This document shows, one piece after another, positions 17,636-25,392 of a stretch of DNA of 64,000 nt. The notes under the pieces were generated by a model. It made no database searches. It saw nothing but the letters and a program-made list of their open reading frames with translations, and was not told the DNA's origin. The position numbers and the translations under genes were made by a program. Source of the stretch: Alitiscatomonas aceti (GTDB lineage Bacteria; Bacillota; Clostridia; Lachnospirales; Lachnospiraceae); assembly GCF_025567195.1 (NCBI RefSeq), contig NZ_JAOQJF010000009.1, forward strand, positions 1-64,000, in the 5' to 3' direction. Numbering within the stretch: the stretch's first letter is position 1; each line of letters begins with the position of its first letter.

Positions 17636-18734
17636 CCATCTGGGTTTTTCTGACTTTCTGGCATCGGTGATACAGGATTACCAGAACGCATACAGGGAAG
17701 AAACCGGAAAAGATGCTGTGCTGGGAAAAGCGGATCCCATGCGGATGCTTTTGTATACCTGTGCAATGATGATCTATCAGGGATATCAATATGTGGACTA
17801 TAGTGGGAAGATGGGGCTTTTAAAGTACAGTACAGGAGAATATCTGGACCAGCTGGCAAGCCTTAAAAGAATCCGGAGACTGGAGCCGCAGCCAGCGTCC
17901 ACGACGTTCCGGTTTACGCTCTCAAAGGCCCAGAAAGAGGTGATCGGTATTCCAAAGGGGACCCGGGCCAGGGCGGGCGACCTGTTCTTTGCCACGACCC
18001 TGTACGCGGAGATACCGGTGGGAGAGGAGACTGTGGACGTTCCGGCGGTGTGCTTAAGCACCGGCACTGCTGGGAACGGATATCTTCCCGGCGAGATCAA
18101 TGTGCTGGTGGATCCGGTCAATTATGTGGACCGGATCGAAAATCTGACGGAAACAGCCGGAGGAACAGACCGGGAGGACGATGATGCCCTGGCGGAGCGT
18201 GTATACCTGGCACCCCAGGGATATTCGGTGGCGGGACCGGAAGGTGCGTACAGATTCTGGGTCAGATCTTACAGCCAGCTGGTACAGGACTGTTTTGTCA
18301 CGTCAGAATCACCAGGAGAGGTGGACATATATGTCCTTCTGGAGGACGGGGAGCTGCCTGGAGAGGATTTTATTTCCGGTCTTCAGGACTTTCTGGATGA
18401 TGAGACAAGGCGGCCCCTGACGGATCATGTGGTGGTAAAGGCACCGCAGACGGTGGAATACACCATTGAAGGCACATACTACATCAGCCGGGACCGGCAG
18501 GAGATGGCGGCAGTGATCCAGAAACAGGTGGAGGCGGCGCGGGATGAATTTATCCGCTGGCAGAAAAGCGCCATCGCCAGGGATATCAATCCCTCCAGGC
18601 TGATCTATGGACTGGTTGCCGCAGGAGCTAAGTGGGTGGATCTGAAATCCCCGGGATTCCAGAAGATGGAAGGGGCCAGCGTTGCGGTCGCATCCGGGGT
18701 GAATCTGGCATACGGAGGGGTGCAGGATGAGTGA
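17583..18734 (+). CDS. Baseplate protein gpJ
   Basis: 383 residues starting at GTG with AAAGGAGGGG upstream. It has the gpJ layout: helical N-terminus (VIQDYQNAYREETGKDAV), an IPKGTRARAGDLFFATT core, then GTAGNGYLPGEINVLVDPV and PQGYSVAGPEGAYRFWVRSY. These match Mu/P2 baseplate J-like proteins (T4 gp6 homologues) that form the wedge ring. It overlaps gpI by 8 bases. Confidence 0.93.
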   Translation: MDGIRTELESYPEVSFIDHLGFSDFLASVIQDYQNAYREETGKDAVLGKADPMRMLLYTCAMMIYQGYQYVDYSGKMGLLKYSTGEYLDQLASLKRIRRLEPQPASTTFRFTLSKAQKEVIGIPKGTRARAGDLFFATTLYAEIPVGEETVDVPAVCLSTGTAGNGYLPGEINVLVDPVNYVDRIENLTETAGGTDREDDDALAERVYLAPQGYSVAGPEGAYRFWVRSYSQLVQDCFVTSESPGEVDIYVLLEDGELPGEDFISGLQDFLDDETRRPLTDHVVVKAPQTVEYTIEGTYYISRDRQEMAAVIQKQVEAARDEFIRWQKSAIARDINPSRLIYGLVAAGAKWVDLKSPGFQKMEGASVAVASGVNLAYGGVQDE

Positions 18735-19674
18735 TATATGGAGCACGTTTCCATGGGATCTGATCCCGGACAGTCTGAAGGCAGAAGAAACCAGAGCCTT
18801 CAGTACTGCTATGGGAAATGCATTTCACAGAATGCTTCCGTATACAGGCAGGGTTTCCGGACATGCATCCATAGATATGCTTCCGGATGAGATCCTGGAT
18901 CTGCTTGCGGTGGAATTAAAGACCCAGTATTACAGGGAAGATCTTCCGCAGGATACAAAAAGGGAGCTGATCCGGCAGACTATTCCATGGTATATGCAGG
19001 CAGGGACCCCGTCCGTGATCCGGGAGTATCTTGGTACTGTGTTTGATGGAGGGAAAACGGAGGAGTGGTTTTCCTACGGCGGTAAGCCGTATTATTTCCG
19101 GGCCTATGTGTATGCAGAAAGCCATGAGATCCCTCTGGGCTATGGGGAGGAGGTAAAGCAGCAGATCCTGGCTTATAAAAACGTCCGGTCATGGCTGGAG
19201 TATTTTGCCTGGGTTATCCAGTCCTGGTATCAGGTCTGCGTCTGTTATCAGAATGCAGTAACGCTGCAGATGACCTTCTGGCCCAGGCAGAACCTGGAGG
19301 TGCTGTATCTGGACAGGACATGGGATCTGGATGGGAGCCGGAAGCTGAACGGATACCGGGCAGACCATTTCGTGGACCTGTACCCGGTCCACGGGACCGT
19401 TCTGGTTCAGATTCCAGAGCCGGTCCGATATGGCCAGACCGTTTGTTTTGAGGGAATGGCCATCGGGACTGTCCGGGCCGGGGCGGAAACGGTGGTATTG
19501 CTTGAATCCCGGATCCCGGAACCAGTGGAGCTGAAGACATGTGCCAGGATCCAGGGAAAGGCCGTACAGGAAATATCCGTGGGGAAGCTGGAGGTTATGA
19601 CGGTCAATATACTGGACGGGACCTGGAAGTTAGATGGAAGCCGGAAGCTGAATGGCGGAAGAACGGTTTTGTGA
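18727..19674 (+). CDS. Tail protein gpI with C-terminal extension
   Basis: 315 residues. Residues 1-190 fit gpI: LAVELKTQYYREDLPQDTKRE, then PWYMQAGTPSVIREYLGTVF and a WFSYGGKPYYF strand. The rest is an extension holding two copies of a short element (RTWDLDGSRKLNGYR near residue 200 and GTWKLDGSRKLNGGR at the end). GpI connects baseplate to fibres. The duplicated element may be a fibre docking site, which is inference. Confidence 0.88.
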   Translation: MSDIWSTFPWDLIPDSLKAEETRAFSTAMGNAFHRMLPYTGRVSGHASIDMLPDEILDLLAVELKTQYYREDLPQDTKRELIRQTIPWYMQAGTPSVIREYLGTVFDGGKTEEWFSYGGKPYYFRAYVYAESHEIPLGYGEEVKQQILAYKNVRSWLEYFAWVIQSWYQVCVCYQNAVTLQMTFWPRQNLEVLYLDRTWDLDGSRKLNGYRADHFVDLYPVHGTVLVQIPEPVRYGQTVCFEGMAIGTVRAGAETVVLLESRIPEPVELKTCARIQGKAVQEISVGKLEVMTVNILDGTWKLDGSRKLNGGRTVL

Positions 19675-19693
19675 TGAAGGAAGGAGATAACAT

Positions 19694-20086
19694 ATGGCAG
19701 ATTCAAAGGGAATTATTACGGTTATTGGAAGGAAGAAACTGTGTAAGGCACATGCCGGGGATATTACCCTGCCTCCGATCACACAGATCGCATGGGGAGA
19801 CGGGGGCGTTACGGAGGATGGAGTACCAAAGGCAACGACAGGAAACGAAATATCGTTATATAACGAGCTGTTAAAAAAGAATATTTCCGGCCATATGTAT
19901 CCGGTTGAGGATGAGACGACATGCCGGTACAGCGGGATCCTGGACAAGGGAGAACTTACAGGTAAAGAAATTTCTGAGATGGGGCTTTACGATTCAGATG
20001 GAGATCTGATCGCTTACCGCACTTTTCTTAGAAAAGGGAAGGATGAGGATATCCCGCTGATTTTCGATATGGACGAGGTTTTTTAA
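19694..20086 (+). CDS. Tail-fibre N-terminal/collar-like protein
   Basis: 130 residues. The DITLPPITQIAWGDGG segment and GKEISEMGLYDSDGDLIAYRTFL match the N-terminal domain of P2-type tail fibres (phage tail fibre family), here as a stand-alone protein. It would attach to the baseplate and hold the fibre encoded downstream. AAGGAG precedes the ATG. Confidence 0.8.
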   Translation: MADSKGIITVIGRKKLCKAHAGDITLPPITQIAWGDGGVTEDGVPKATTGNEISLYNELLKKNISGHMYPVEDETTCRYSGILDKGELTGKEISEMGLYDSDGDLIAYRTFLRKGKDEDIPLIFDMDEVF

Positions 20087-20098
20087 GGAGGCGTGCAT

Positions 20099-20509
20099 GT
20101 GGCAAATTGTGAGAGAAAGGATCCTCCGGTATTTACGGAGGAGGTTCAAAAATGGGATAGGGAAACGGTCGCAGATGGAGACGCCATGGGACTGGTGATC
20201 GAGCAGCTGTTTAATAATACTGTGTTTAACCGGAGGACAGCAGAAAAGGCAGCCGGGAGTTTGATAACCGGTATTACGATTCCGGCCTCCGGCTGGAAGG
20301 ATCTGACCTATACCATCGAAAATGCGGCGATCCAGGCCGACAGCATTGTGCATATCGGGTATGCGTTCGATTCGGTCCCGGCGGCCCAGAAGGCCAATAT
20401 ACGGGGGAGGACGGAAGCTGGAAAGCTGATATTGGTGGCAAAAAAAGTCCCTGCAGGGGACCTGGCCGTGGATGAGATCCTGATCCAGAATCTGAAAGGA
20501 GGCGTGTAG
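20099..20509 (+). CDS. Fibre-associated protein of unknown function
   Basis: About 136 residues. AAGGAGG at 20085-20091 sits 7 bases before a GTG at 20099, so that start is preferred to GTG 20093. The C-terminal half (SGWKDLTYTIENAAIQADS through VAKKVPAGDLAVDEILIQN) is beta-rich and reads like a trimeric fibre segment. The N-terminal half is helical with an EAAGS turn. It lies between two fibre genes and overlaps neither. Confidence 0.72.
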   Translation: MANCERKDPPVFTEEVQKWDRETVADGDAMGLVIEQLFNNTVFNRRTAEKAAGSLITGITIPASGWKDLTYTIENAAIQADSIVHIGYAFDSVPAAQKANIRGRTEAGKLILVAKKVPAGDLAVDEILIQNLKGGV

Positions 20510-20510
20510 T

Positions 20511-21863
20511 ATGGCGGTATATACCAATGCAGGAGGAGGCGGCGGAGCGTCATCGGACGAGCTGACTGCCGCCAGAGGAGATGTATTAAAAGGGAAGACA
20601 GCGGTTACAAGCGACAGCAGCGATGAGCCTGTGGAGGGAACGCTGGAGCTGATCGGGGATGCGGCGGATTCCCATGTTCTGACCGGGAAAACCTATTACA
20701 ATAAGGACCCGAAAACGAGACGGACCGGGACTATGCCGAACCGCGGGGCTGTGGCCCAGGAGCTGGCAGCAGGCGGGAGCTATACAGTTCCGGAGGGGTA
20801 CCATAACGGCGGGGGAAAGGTAACGGCAAAGAGCCTGGCATCGCAGACGGGAGGAGCTACGGCAGCAGACGGGGATGTCCTGTCCGGCAAGACATACTGG
20901 AAGGACGGCGCGAAACGCACCGGAACGATGGCCAACCAGGGAGCGAAAACGGCTTCCTTAAACGCTGGAGGGAGTTATACGATACCAGCCGGGTACCATA
21001 ACGGCGGGGGGAAGGTGACAGCCAACAGCCTGGCGTCGCAGACCTCTGCCAATGCGGCAGCGGGGCATATCCTGTCTGGGAAAACTGCGTGGGTCAATGG
21101 TAGTAAGCTGACAGGTACTCTCGCTGTACAATCTGCGATTTCTTTTAGTGCAGCCGCTCTCTCCGCAACTTCGGTCCGGATCAGCTGGAAGAATCCGGCC
21201 AGGGGGCCGTGGCAGGGAGTATTTATCCAGATGAGTACATCCGGAAATCCGGGGACGGGCGGCGGAACGAGAAAATACACAGGAGCTGGCAATAATCCGA
21301 ACCAGGCCGGAGGGAGCAACTATGTGGATATAGGCGGACTTAATATGGGAACCACCTATTACTTTACATGTACGTCGTACTGTGACGCTTTGGGGTGGGG
21401 ATCCAGCTATAATGTAGCGGCTACAACAAAGGGAAAGATATTATATGATAATGGCTATAATCCATATGGTATGTACGATAGTTATGAGATTGCTACTTTC
21501 TATCCAACTTATGTAGAAAATCCTGGTATGCCTGGATCCGGATCTGATTCGATATATAAGTTTAAAACCCCAGTAATTGATTCCGGATATTCAAAAATGT
21601 GGTTTGATTTATATATTTTATATGCAAAATCCAATTACCCATTTCTGAATGCTAGTTATACATACAAACGTGAAGAAGACAGATATCCTAAGCAAGTTTC
21701 ATTTCGCGATACGAACAAGGCCGTTGTAGGAAATAAGAGGATTGCTATACAAATGGCAGGATCTGGAGTCGCTATCCAGGATATACGGTTTGGCTGGACG
21801 GGATACGATCAGTACGCTCTCAATGGCAATGGTATCAGAATATATAAAATATGGCTGGAATAG
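20511..21863 (+). CDS. Tail fibre with repeats and probable receptor-binding tip
   Basis: 450 residues with a layered structure. Residues 10-205 are tandem modules of the form GDVLSGKTYW..GAKRTGTM, with two nearly identical AGGSYT(V/I)P(E/A)GYHNGGGKVTA segments. Residues 206-300 look like a fibronectin type III domain (VRISWKNPARGPW, TTYYFTCTSYC). The last 150 residues are aromatic and beta-rich. From about 21430 the DNA becomes strongly AT-rich compared with the rest of the phage. That change fits a recently exchanged receptor-binding tip. AGGAGG precedes the start region. Confidence 0.85.
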   Translation: MAVYTNAGGGGGASSDELTAARGDVLKGKTAVTSDSSDEPVEGTLELIGDAADSHVLTGKTYYNKDPKTRRTGTMPNRGAVAQELAAGGSYTVPEGYHNGGGKVTAKSLASQTGGATAADGDVLSGKTYWKDGAKRTGTMANQGAKTASLNAGGSYTIPAGYHNGGGKVTANSLASQTSANAAAGHILSGKTAWVNGSKLTGTLAVQSAISFSAAALSATSVRISWKNPARGPWQGVFIQMSTSGNPGTGGGTRKYTGAGNNPNQAGGSNYVDIGGLNMGTTYYFTCTSYCDALGWGSSYNVAATTKGKILYDNGYNPYGMYDSYEIATFYPTYVENPGMPGSGSDSIYKFKTPVIDSGYSKMWFDLYILYAKSNYPFLNASYTYKREEDRYPKQVSFRDTNKAVVGNKRIAIQMAGSGVAIQDIRFGWTGYDQYALNGNGIRIYKIWLE

Positions 21864-21909
21864 AAAATGGTCGATAAAGCAATCCATTGAAAAAAGAAAG
21901 GAGACTGGA

Positions 21910-22554
21910 ATGAAAGCATTAATTATTTACGACGCAACAGGACGAATCTGGAATGTCACCTATGGCGAGGACATCCTCCCTACCGGATTATCGGGGATGG
22001 TCGCGGATGTCCCGGAAGGTCGCAGCGTATATGGGATTGATTTTTCCGGGAGCATCCCGAAGGCAAGATACGAGGAACTGCCGAAAACGGAGGTGGAACA
22101 GATATCTGGAAAGATTGATGCGCTTTCAGAGAGCATAAATCATCTGGTGACAGGCAGTGTGATGCCCATGACTGTGGCGTGCTCTTTCATCGCAGAAACC
22201 TTCACGGATGATCAGGCGGTACAGGTTCCTGGTCTGTACCCGGAATGGGATGGGAATGGTACGGCCTATAAGACCGGTACAAGGCTCCGGTATACCGGTG
22301 TTCTTTACAAGGTGTTACAGGACCACACATCCCAGGATGACTGGACACCGGATGCATCCCCCGCGCTGTTTGCGGAGATTTTAATTCCGGATCCCGGGGT
22401 GATCCCGGAGTGGAAGCAGCCGGAAAGCACCAATGGATATGCCAAAGGCGACCGCGTTGCCCATGGAGGAAAGACCTGGGAATCCCTTGTTGACAATAAT
22501 GTCTGGGAGCCCGGAATATCCGGGACAGAAGCTCTCTGGAAAGAATGGAGGTGA
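21910..22554 (+). CDS. Fibre/carbohydrate-binding protein
   Basis: 214 residues from ATG 21910 (AAAGGAGACTGG before it). The N-terminus (MKALIIYDATGRIWNVTYG) is an accessory domain, followed by a helix (EVEQISGKIDALSESINHLV). The C-terminal half holds two chitin-binding-like modules: TRLRYTGVLYKVLQDHTSQ and YAKGDRVAHGGKTWESLVDN with W-rich ends. Such CBM5/12-like pairs are found on phage fibres and hydrolases, so it probably helps adsorption. Confidence 0.78.
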   Translation: MKALIIYDATGRIWNVTYGEDILPTGLSGMVADVPEGRSVYGIDFSGSIPKARYEELPKTEVEQISGKIDALSESINHLVTGSVMPMTVACSFIAETFTDDQAVQVPGLYPEWDGNGTAYKTGTRLRYTGVLYKVLQDHTSQDDWTPDASPALFAEILIPDPGVIPEWKQPESTNGYAKGDRVAHGGKTWESLVDNNVWEPGISGTEALWKEWR

Positions 22555-22559
22555 TACCA

Positions 22560-22895
22560 ATGGATGAGGCTGTAAAAGCGGAGCTTGCCAGGCTCCGGGA
22601 CGAGGACAACCGGCAGAACCACCGGATCGATGATCTGGAGCAGTCCGTAAAGGCGATCCAGGACCTTACGATCTCCGTCCATGCCCTGGCCCAGGACATG
22701 CGGCAGATGTTATCAGAGCTTAAGGACCAGGGAACACGGCTGGAGCGGTTTGACGGCCGCCTGGAAGCCCTGGAGCAGCAGCCGGCGAGGAGATGGCAGC
22801 GGATGTCGGACAAGGTCCTGGACACGGCTGTGGGGCTCCTGGCCGGTGCTGTGATCACAGGGCTTGCAATGTTAGCTGTGCAGTATATCAGATAG
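22560..22895 (+). CDS. XhlA-like lysis accessory protein
   Basis: 111 residues: a long coiled coil (residues 5-75, with RLRDEDNRQNHRIDDLEQSV and LKDQGTRLERFDGRLEALEQ) followed by one C-terminal membrane segment (VGLLAGAVITGLAMLAVQY). This is the hemolysin XhlA layout that works with a holin. A perfect GGAGGTGAT lies 5 bases before the ATG at 22560. It precedes the holin gene by 18 bases. Confidence 0.82.
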   Translation: MDEAVKAELARLRDEDNRQNHRIDDLEQSVKAIQDLTISVHALAQDMRQMLSELKDQGTRLERFDGRLEALEQQPARRWQRMSDKVLDTAVGLLAGAVITGLAMLAVQYIR

Positions 22896-22913
22896 TGAAA
22901 GGGGAAAAACAGA

Positions 22914-23252
22914 ATGGATTTTAGCGGAATCATGCAGTACATATCGTATCTTTTGGTGGCCATCGGCGTGATGGCCTTTGTGGTGTCTGTGGTCACCCAG
23001 GTGGTCAAATCCTGGCCGGGCCTGGATAAGCTCCCCACGTCGGTAGTGGTGATCGTGCTGTCCCTGGTGCTGTGCCCGGTGACCTTTGTGGCGCTGATGG
23101 CGTGGATGGACCGGGAGATCACCTGGTATATGGTCTTTGCGTGTATGATCGGGGCCTTTATCGTGGCCCTGGTGGCTATGGATGGATGGGAACGGCTCAA
23201 AGAGATCTGGGACCGGACCGGCTACCAGAAAAGGCCCATGGACAAGTCCTAA
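22914..23252 (+). CDS. Phage holin
   Basis: 112 residues with three membrane segments (about residues 10-32, 44-66 and 73-92) and a charged C-terminus (ERLKEIWDRTGYQKRPMDKS). Small size, membrane content and its place between XhlA and endolysin mark it as the holin. It should form the lesion that releases the endolysin. AAAGGGG precedes the ATG. Confidence 0.85.
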   Translation: MDFSGIMQYISYLLVAIGVMAFVVSVVTQVVKSWPGLDKLPTSVVVIVLSLVLCPVTFVALMAWMDREITWYMVFACMIGAFIVALVAMDGWERLKEIWDRTGYQKRPMDKS

Positions 23253-23407
23253 GGAGGTGATCCGGTATCTCCCGGCCGGCGGGGTTAAGCCGGATGTTTA
23301 TTGCGACGTCGCAACAGGGAAAAAATACGAAAACGGTAGAAACCTGTCGGAAGATATGGTAGGATAAAGATGCTGTCGAACCTCCAGCAGAAAGGAGGTG
23401 ACACCCT

Positions 23408-23494
23408 ATGGAGTACATAATAACTTTCCTTATCTCTGTATTGGCAAGCGTAATTGGCTACTACGTTTGTAAATGGCTGGACAGAGATAAATAG
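23408..23494 (+). CDS. Candidate type I toxin 1 (28-residue membrane peptide)
   Basis: A 28-residue peptide, MEYIITFLISVLASVIGYY then CKWLDRDK: a hydrophobic helix with a charged tail, the form of Fst/TxpA-type toxins. The ribosome site AAAGGAGGTGA is excellent, but ACCTCC at 23380-23385 can pair with its GGAGGT (23394-23399), a self-blocking hairpin known from type I toxin mRNAs. A bidirectional terminator follows at 23537-23568, and an antisense promoter faces it. A paralogue lies at 25393. See the ncRNA entry for the matching antitoxin. Confidence 0.8.
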   Translation: MEYIITFLISVLASVIGYYVCKWLDRDK

Positions 23495-23531
23495 ACAGCA
23501 ACAGCCTAAACGGAGTGGTTCACCGTAATGA

Positions 23532-23605
23532 ACAAGAAAACCCCAGAGGGTGCCACCTCTGGGGTTTTCGTTTTGCCCTATGGACAATAATAGCTTTCCT
23601 TAGCT
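23532..23605 (-). ncRNA. Predicted antitoxin RNA 1
   Basis: A minus-strand promoter (23612-23640) should start a roughly 70-base RNA that ends at the bidirectional terminator. Its first 30 bases cover 23576-23602, a direct repeat of the toxin start region 23404-23432: both read CCCTATGGA, then ATAATA and CTTTCCTTA. The RNA would therefore base-pair with the toxin start codon region as well as with the shared 3' end. This is the design of the par/Fst RNA II antitoxin. Ends are predicted, not measured. Confidence 0.7.
23537..23568 (+). terminator. Bidirectional terminator of toxin locus 1
   Basis: Perfect 13-bp stem AAAACCCCAGAGG / CCTCTGGGGTTTT with a 6-base loop. T-rich tracts exist on both strands, so it can end the toxin mRNA and the convergent antisense RNA. 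Confidence 0.9.
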
Positions 23606-23611
23606 ACACTC

Positions 23612-23640
23612 ATCATATGCTATTTTAAGCGAAAAGTCAA
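23612..23640 (-). promoter_or_regulatory. Promoter of antitoxin RNA 1
   Basis: On the minus strand: TTGACT (23635-23640), 17-base spacer, TATGAT (23612-23617). Confidence 0.75.
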
Positions 23641-23642
23641 TA

Positions 23643-23666
23643 CCCCAGAGGTGGTTACCCCTGGGG
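23643..23666 (-). terminator. Terminator of hicAB
   Basis: CCCCAGAGGT and ACCCCTGGGG form a 10-bp stem with one mismatch. On the minus strand it follows the hicB stop by about 25 bases and is followed by TATTGACTTTT. The antitoxin RNA 1 promoter begins at its edge. Confidence 0.7.
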
Positions 23667-23691
23667 TTTTCGTATGCTGTATGCAAATATT

Positions 23692-24093
23692 CTACTGAGC
23701 CTGTATTTTGGCCAAAAGCGCCTCCTGAAGGACCTGGGAAAAATTAAGATCTTTGGCCATAGCCTCTTCATTTAGCCATTCCGGAATCGACAAAGTTTTT
23801 TTGACAGCCTTTGAATTATGTTTTTTCCGATATGCTTCCAGGTCAAAACATAACACAACCAGACTGGAATTCTCATCATCCAGTTCGATCTGTCCAGGAA
23901 GAGAGGGGACGGGAAGTGCTTCGTGGTCTGTAAGGCGATCTGTGATTGTTAAGCCAAGAGCTTCGTTTGCCATTTCGTAGGCTTCTTCCATGGAATCGCC
24001 CTGGGTCAGGCATTCTGGAAAATCCGGAAAGGAAACCCAGAAACCGCCCTCCTCGGCGGTATGGAAGACTGCCGGGTAAAAATATTGTTTCAT
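23692..24093 (-). CDS. hicB: HicB-family antitoxin
   Basis: 133 residues. The N-terminal partial RNase-H-like fold is clear (YPAVFHTAEEGGFWVSFPDFPECLTQGDSMEEAYEMA). The C-terminal segment (LSIPEWLNEEAMAKDLNFSQVLQEALLAKI) is a ribbon-helix-helix DNA-binding domain. It should bind and neutralise HicA and repress the operon. AAAGGAGG precedes the ATG. The order hicA-hicB is the common one. It is transcribed against the prophage late genes. Confidence 0.92.
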   Translation of the reverse strand: MKQYFYPAVFHTAEEGGFWVSFPDFPECLTQGDSMEEAYEMANEALGLTITDRLTDHEALPVPSLPGQIELDDENSSLVVLCFDLEAYRKKHNSKAVKKTLSIPEWLNEEAMAKDLNFSQVLQEALLAKIQAQ

Positions 24094-24121
24094 AAAGGGA
24101 GCCTCCTTTGGGGCGGCGGGA

Positions 24122-24310
24122 CTATTTCAGCCCCGCCTGTTTAAGAATTGTTTGTTCCAGGCCCTTTTTAAGATCCCTGGAGTGATAAGGAACGATAACT
24201 GTTTTATTGGTTTGGATGTTTTTCAGTTTTATATGCGACCCATTTTGACTGACAACTTCAAACCCGTTTTTCTTTAGGAGTTTTATCATCTCCTGCGGTG
24301 TCATTGGCAT
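24122..24310 (-). CDS. hicA: HicA-family mRNA interferase toxin
   Basis: 62 residues with the HicA double-stranded RNA-binding-like fold: MTPQEMIKLLKKNGFEVVSQ, then the conserved GSHIKLK (catalytic His) and VIVPYHSRDLKKGLEQTILKQ. HicA cleaves mRNA and halts growth. AGGAG lies 9 bases before the ATG. The gene pair is a lysogenic cargo between the holin and endolysin genes. Confidence 0.93.
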   Translation of the reverse strand: MPMTPQEMIKLLKKNGFEVVSQNGSHIKLKNIQTNKTVIVPYHSRDLKKGLEQTILKQAGLK

Positions 24311-24340
24311 CCTGTTTATCTCCTTTCCTTATCTACATAC

Positions 24341-24391
24341 ATTATAGCACGTAATATTACGTGCGTCAATAAAAATACGTAATATTACGTA
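24341..24391 (-). promoter_or_regulatory. hicAB promoter with two palindromic operators
   Basis: On the minus strand: TTGACG (24364-24369), 17-base spacer, TATAAT (24341-24346). The spacer together with one flanking base is a perfect 18-bp palindrome GCACGTAATATTACGTGC (24347-24364). A second perfect palindrome TACGTAATATTACGTA lies at 24376-24391 just upstream of -35; centres are 28 bp apart. HicB dimers probably bind both and shut the promoter. Confidence 0.88.
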
Positions 24392-24407
24392 AAAACATAG
24401 TAGCCAG

Positions 24408-24437
24408 AACGTCCTTCATGTGAGGGGCGTTCTTTTT
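24408..24437 (+). terminator. Terminator-like hairpin before the endolysin (copy 2 of 2)
   Basis: GAACGTCC at 24407-24414 and GGGCGTTC are complementary (one wobble) and followed by five T. It shares nearly the whole sequence from the preceding TAGTAGCCAG with the copy at 5411-5449. Confidence 0.75.
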
Positions 24438-24459
24438 GTGCAGAAAGTGAGGAACACAT

Positions 24460-25311
24460 ATGGTAAGAGTTGGAAGTGCAAGATCGAATGAAAATGGTGG
24501 AATCAATGGCGGAAAGCCGGGAGACCAGAAGAACGGAAGGGAGGTGTCCACACAGGACTGGTATCTGCATAGCAAAGGGTGGGTCGTTATCCGCGCGAAA
24601 GATAGGCCAGTACGTGAGCTGATTGCCCACAACATGGAATCCATCTGCGCCAACAATAATATTGGTTATTGTCAGGAGCACAGGACAAGCCTGACTGCTA
24701 TTGCTGCTGGATATGGATATGATGCCAGCAAGGTTTTGTCACCCTGCGAGACAGATTGCTCCGAGGCTGTCCGGGTATGCTGCCTGTACGCCGGAGTTAA
24801 AGTGGCCAGTTTTAACACAGCCAATGAGGTGAGTACATTGTGGGCGACCGGTAAGTTTGATATCTTAAAAGATGACAAGTACTGTAAAAAGCCAGACTAC
24901 TTATCGCGTGGGGATATCCTGGTAACGAGGACAAAGGGGCACACGGTAGTTGTTTTGGATGATGGGGCCAAAGCTGCTCCGCCGGAGCCGGAAAAGAAAT
25001 CCGGCTGGATCCAGGAGGCCGGGATCTGGAGATATTATCACGGAGACACAGGAGAGCCGGTACGCAACGACTGGCACCGGGATCCCGATGGCCGGTGGTA
25101 CTGGTTTGACGGTTCCGGAGTGATGGTCGCCAACGCCTGGAAGCAGGACAGGGTTGGCAAGTGGTATTACCTTGGCTCTGATGGTGCAATGGTCACCGGA
25201 AGGCTCATGCAGATTGGTGATGAGGTCTTTGCTTTTGGCCAGGATGGGGCCATGCTGCGGGGAGAGATCCGGTGCCGGTGCAATGAGAGGGGAGCACTGA
25301 CAATCGTATAA
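24460..25311 (+). CDS. Endolysin: cysteine peptidase with choline-binding-type repeats
   Basis: 283 residues. The catalytic domain (residues 1-165) begins VGSARSNENGGINGGKPGDQ, a start common in clostridial phage NlpC/P60- or CHAP-like endolysins. The Cys is likely in CETDCSEAVRVCC and the His in TKGHTVVVLDD. Residues 180-260 hold aromatic wall-binding repeats (WRYYHGDTGEPVRNDWH, GRWYWFDGSGVMVANAW, GKWYYLGSDGAMVTG). They resemble those of the host carboxypeptidase at 31901, suggesting a shared wall ligand. Promoter or ribosome site is weak (GTGAGG). Confidence 0.88.
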   Translation: MVRVGSARSNENGGINGGKPGDQKNGREVSTQDWYLHSKGWVVIRAKDRPVRELIAHNMESICANNNIGYCQEHRTSLTAIAAGYGYDASKVLSPCETDCSEAVRVCCLYAGVKVASFNTANEVSTLWATGKFDILKDDKYCKKPDYLSRGDILVTRTKGHTVVVLDDGAKAAPPEPEKKSGWIQEAGIWRYYHGDTGEPVRNDWHRDPDGRWYWFDGSGVMVANAWKQDRVGKWYYLGSDGAMVTGRLMQIGDEVFAFGQDGAMLRGEIRCRCNERGALTIV

Positions 25312-25392
25312 AAATGTAGAAATGTCTGGAAGTGTGTAGTATAATAGGCGTGTTACCGCCCCCATACCGGTAAGGAGAGGGGGTGTTTCGTA

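Noticed and set aside
22202..23200. 332-codon minus-strand frame over fibre, XhlA and holin genes
   Set aside because: Crosses three well supported genes in the other direction.
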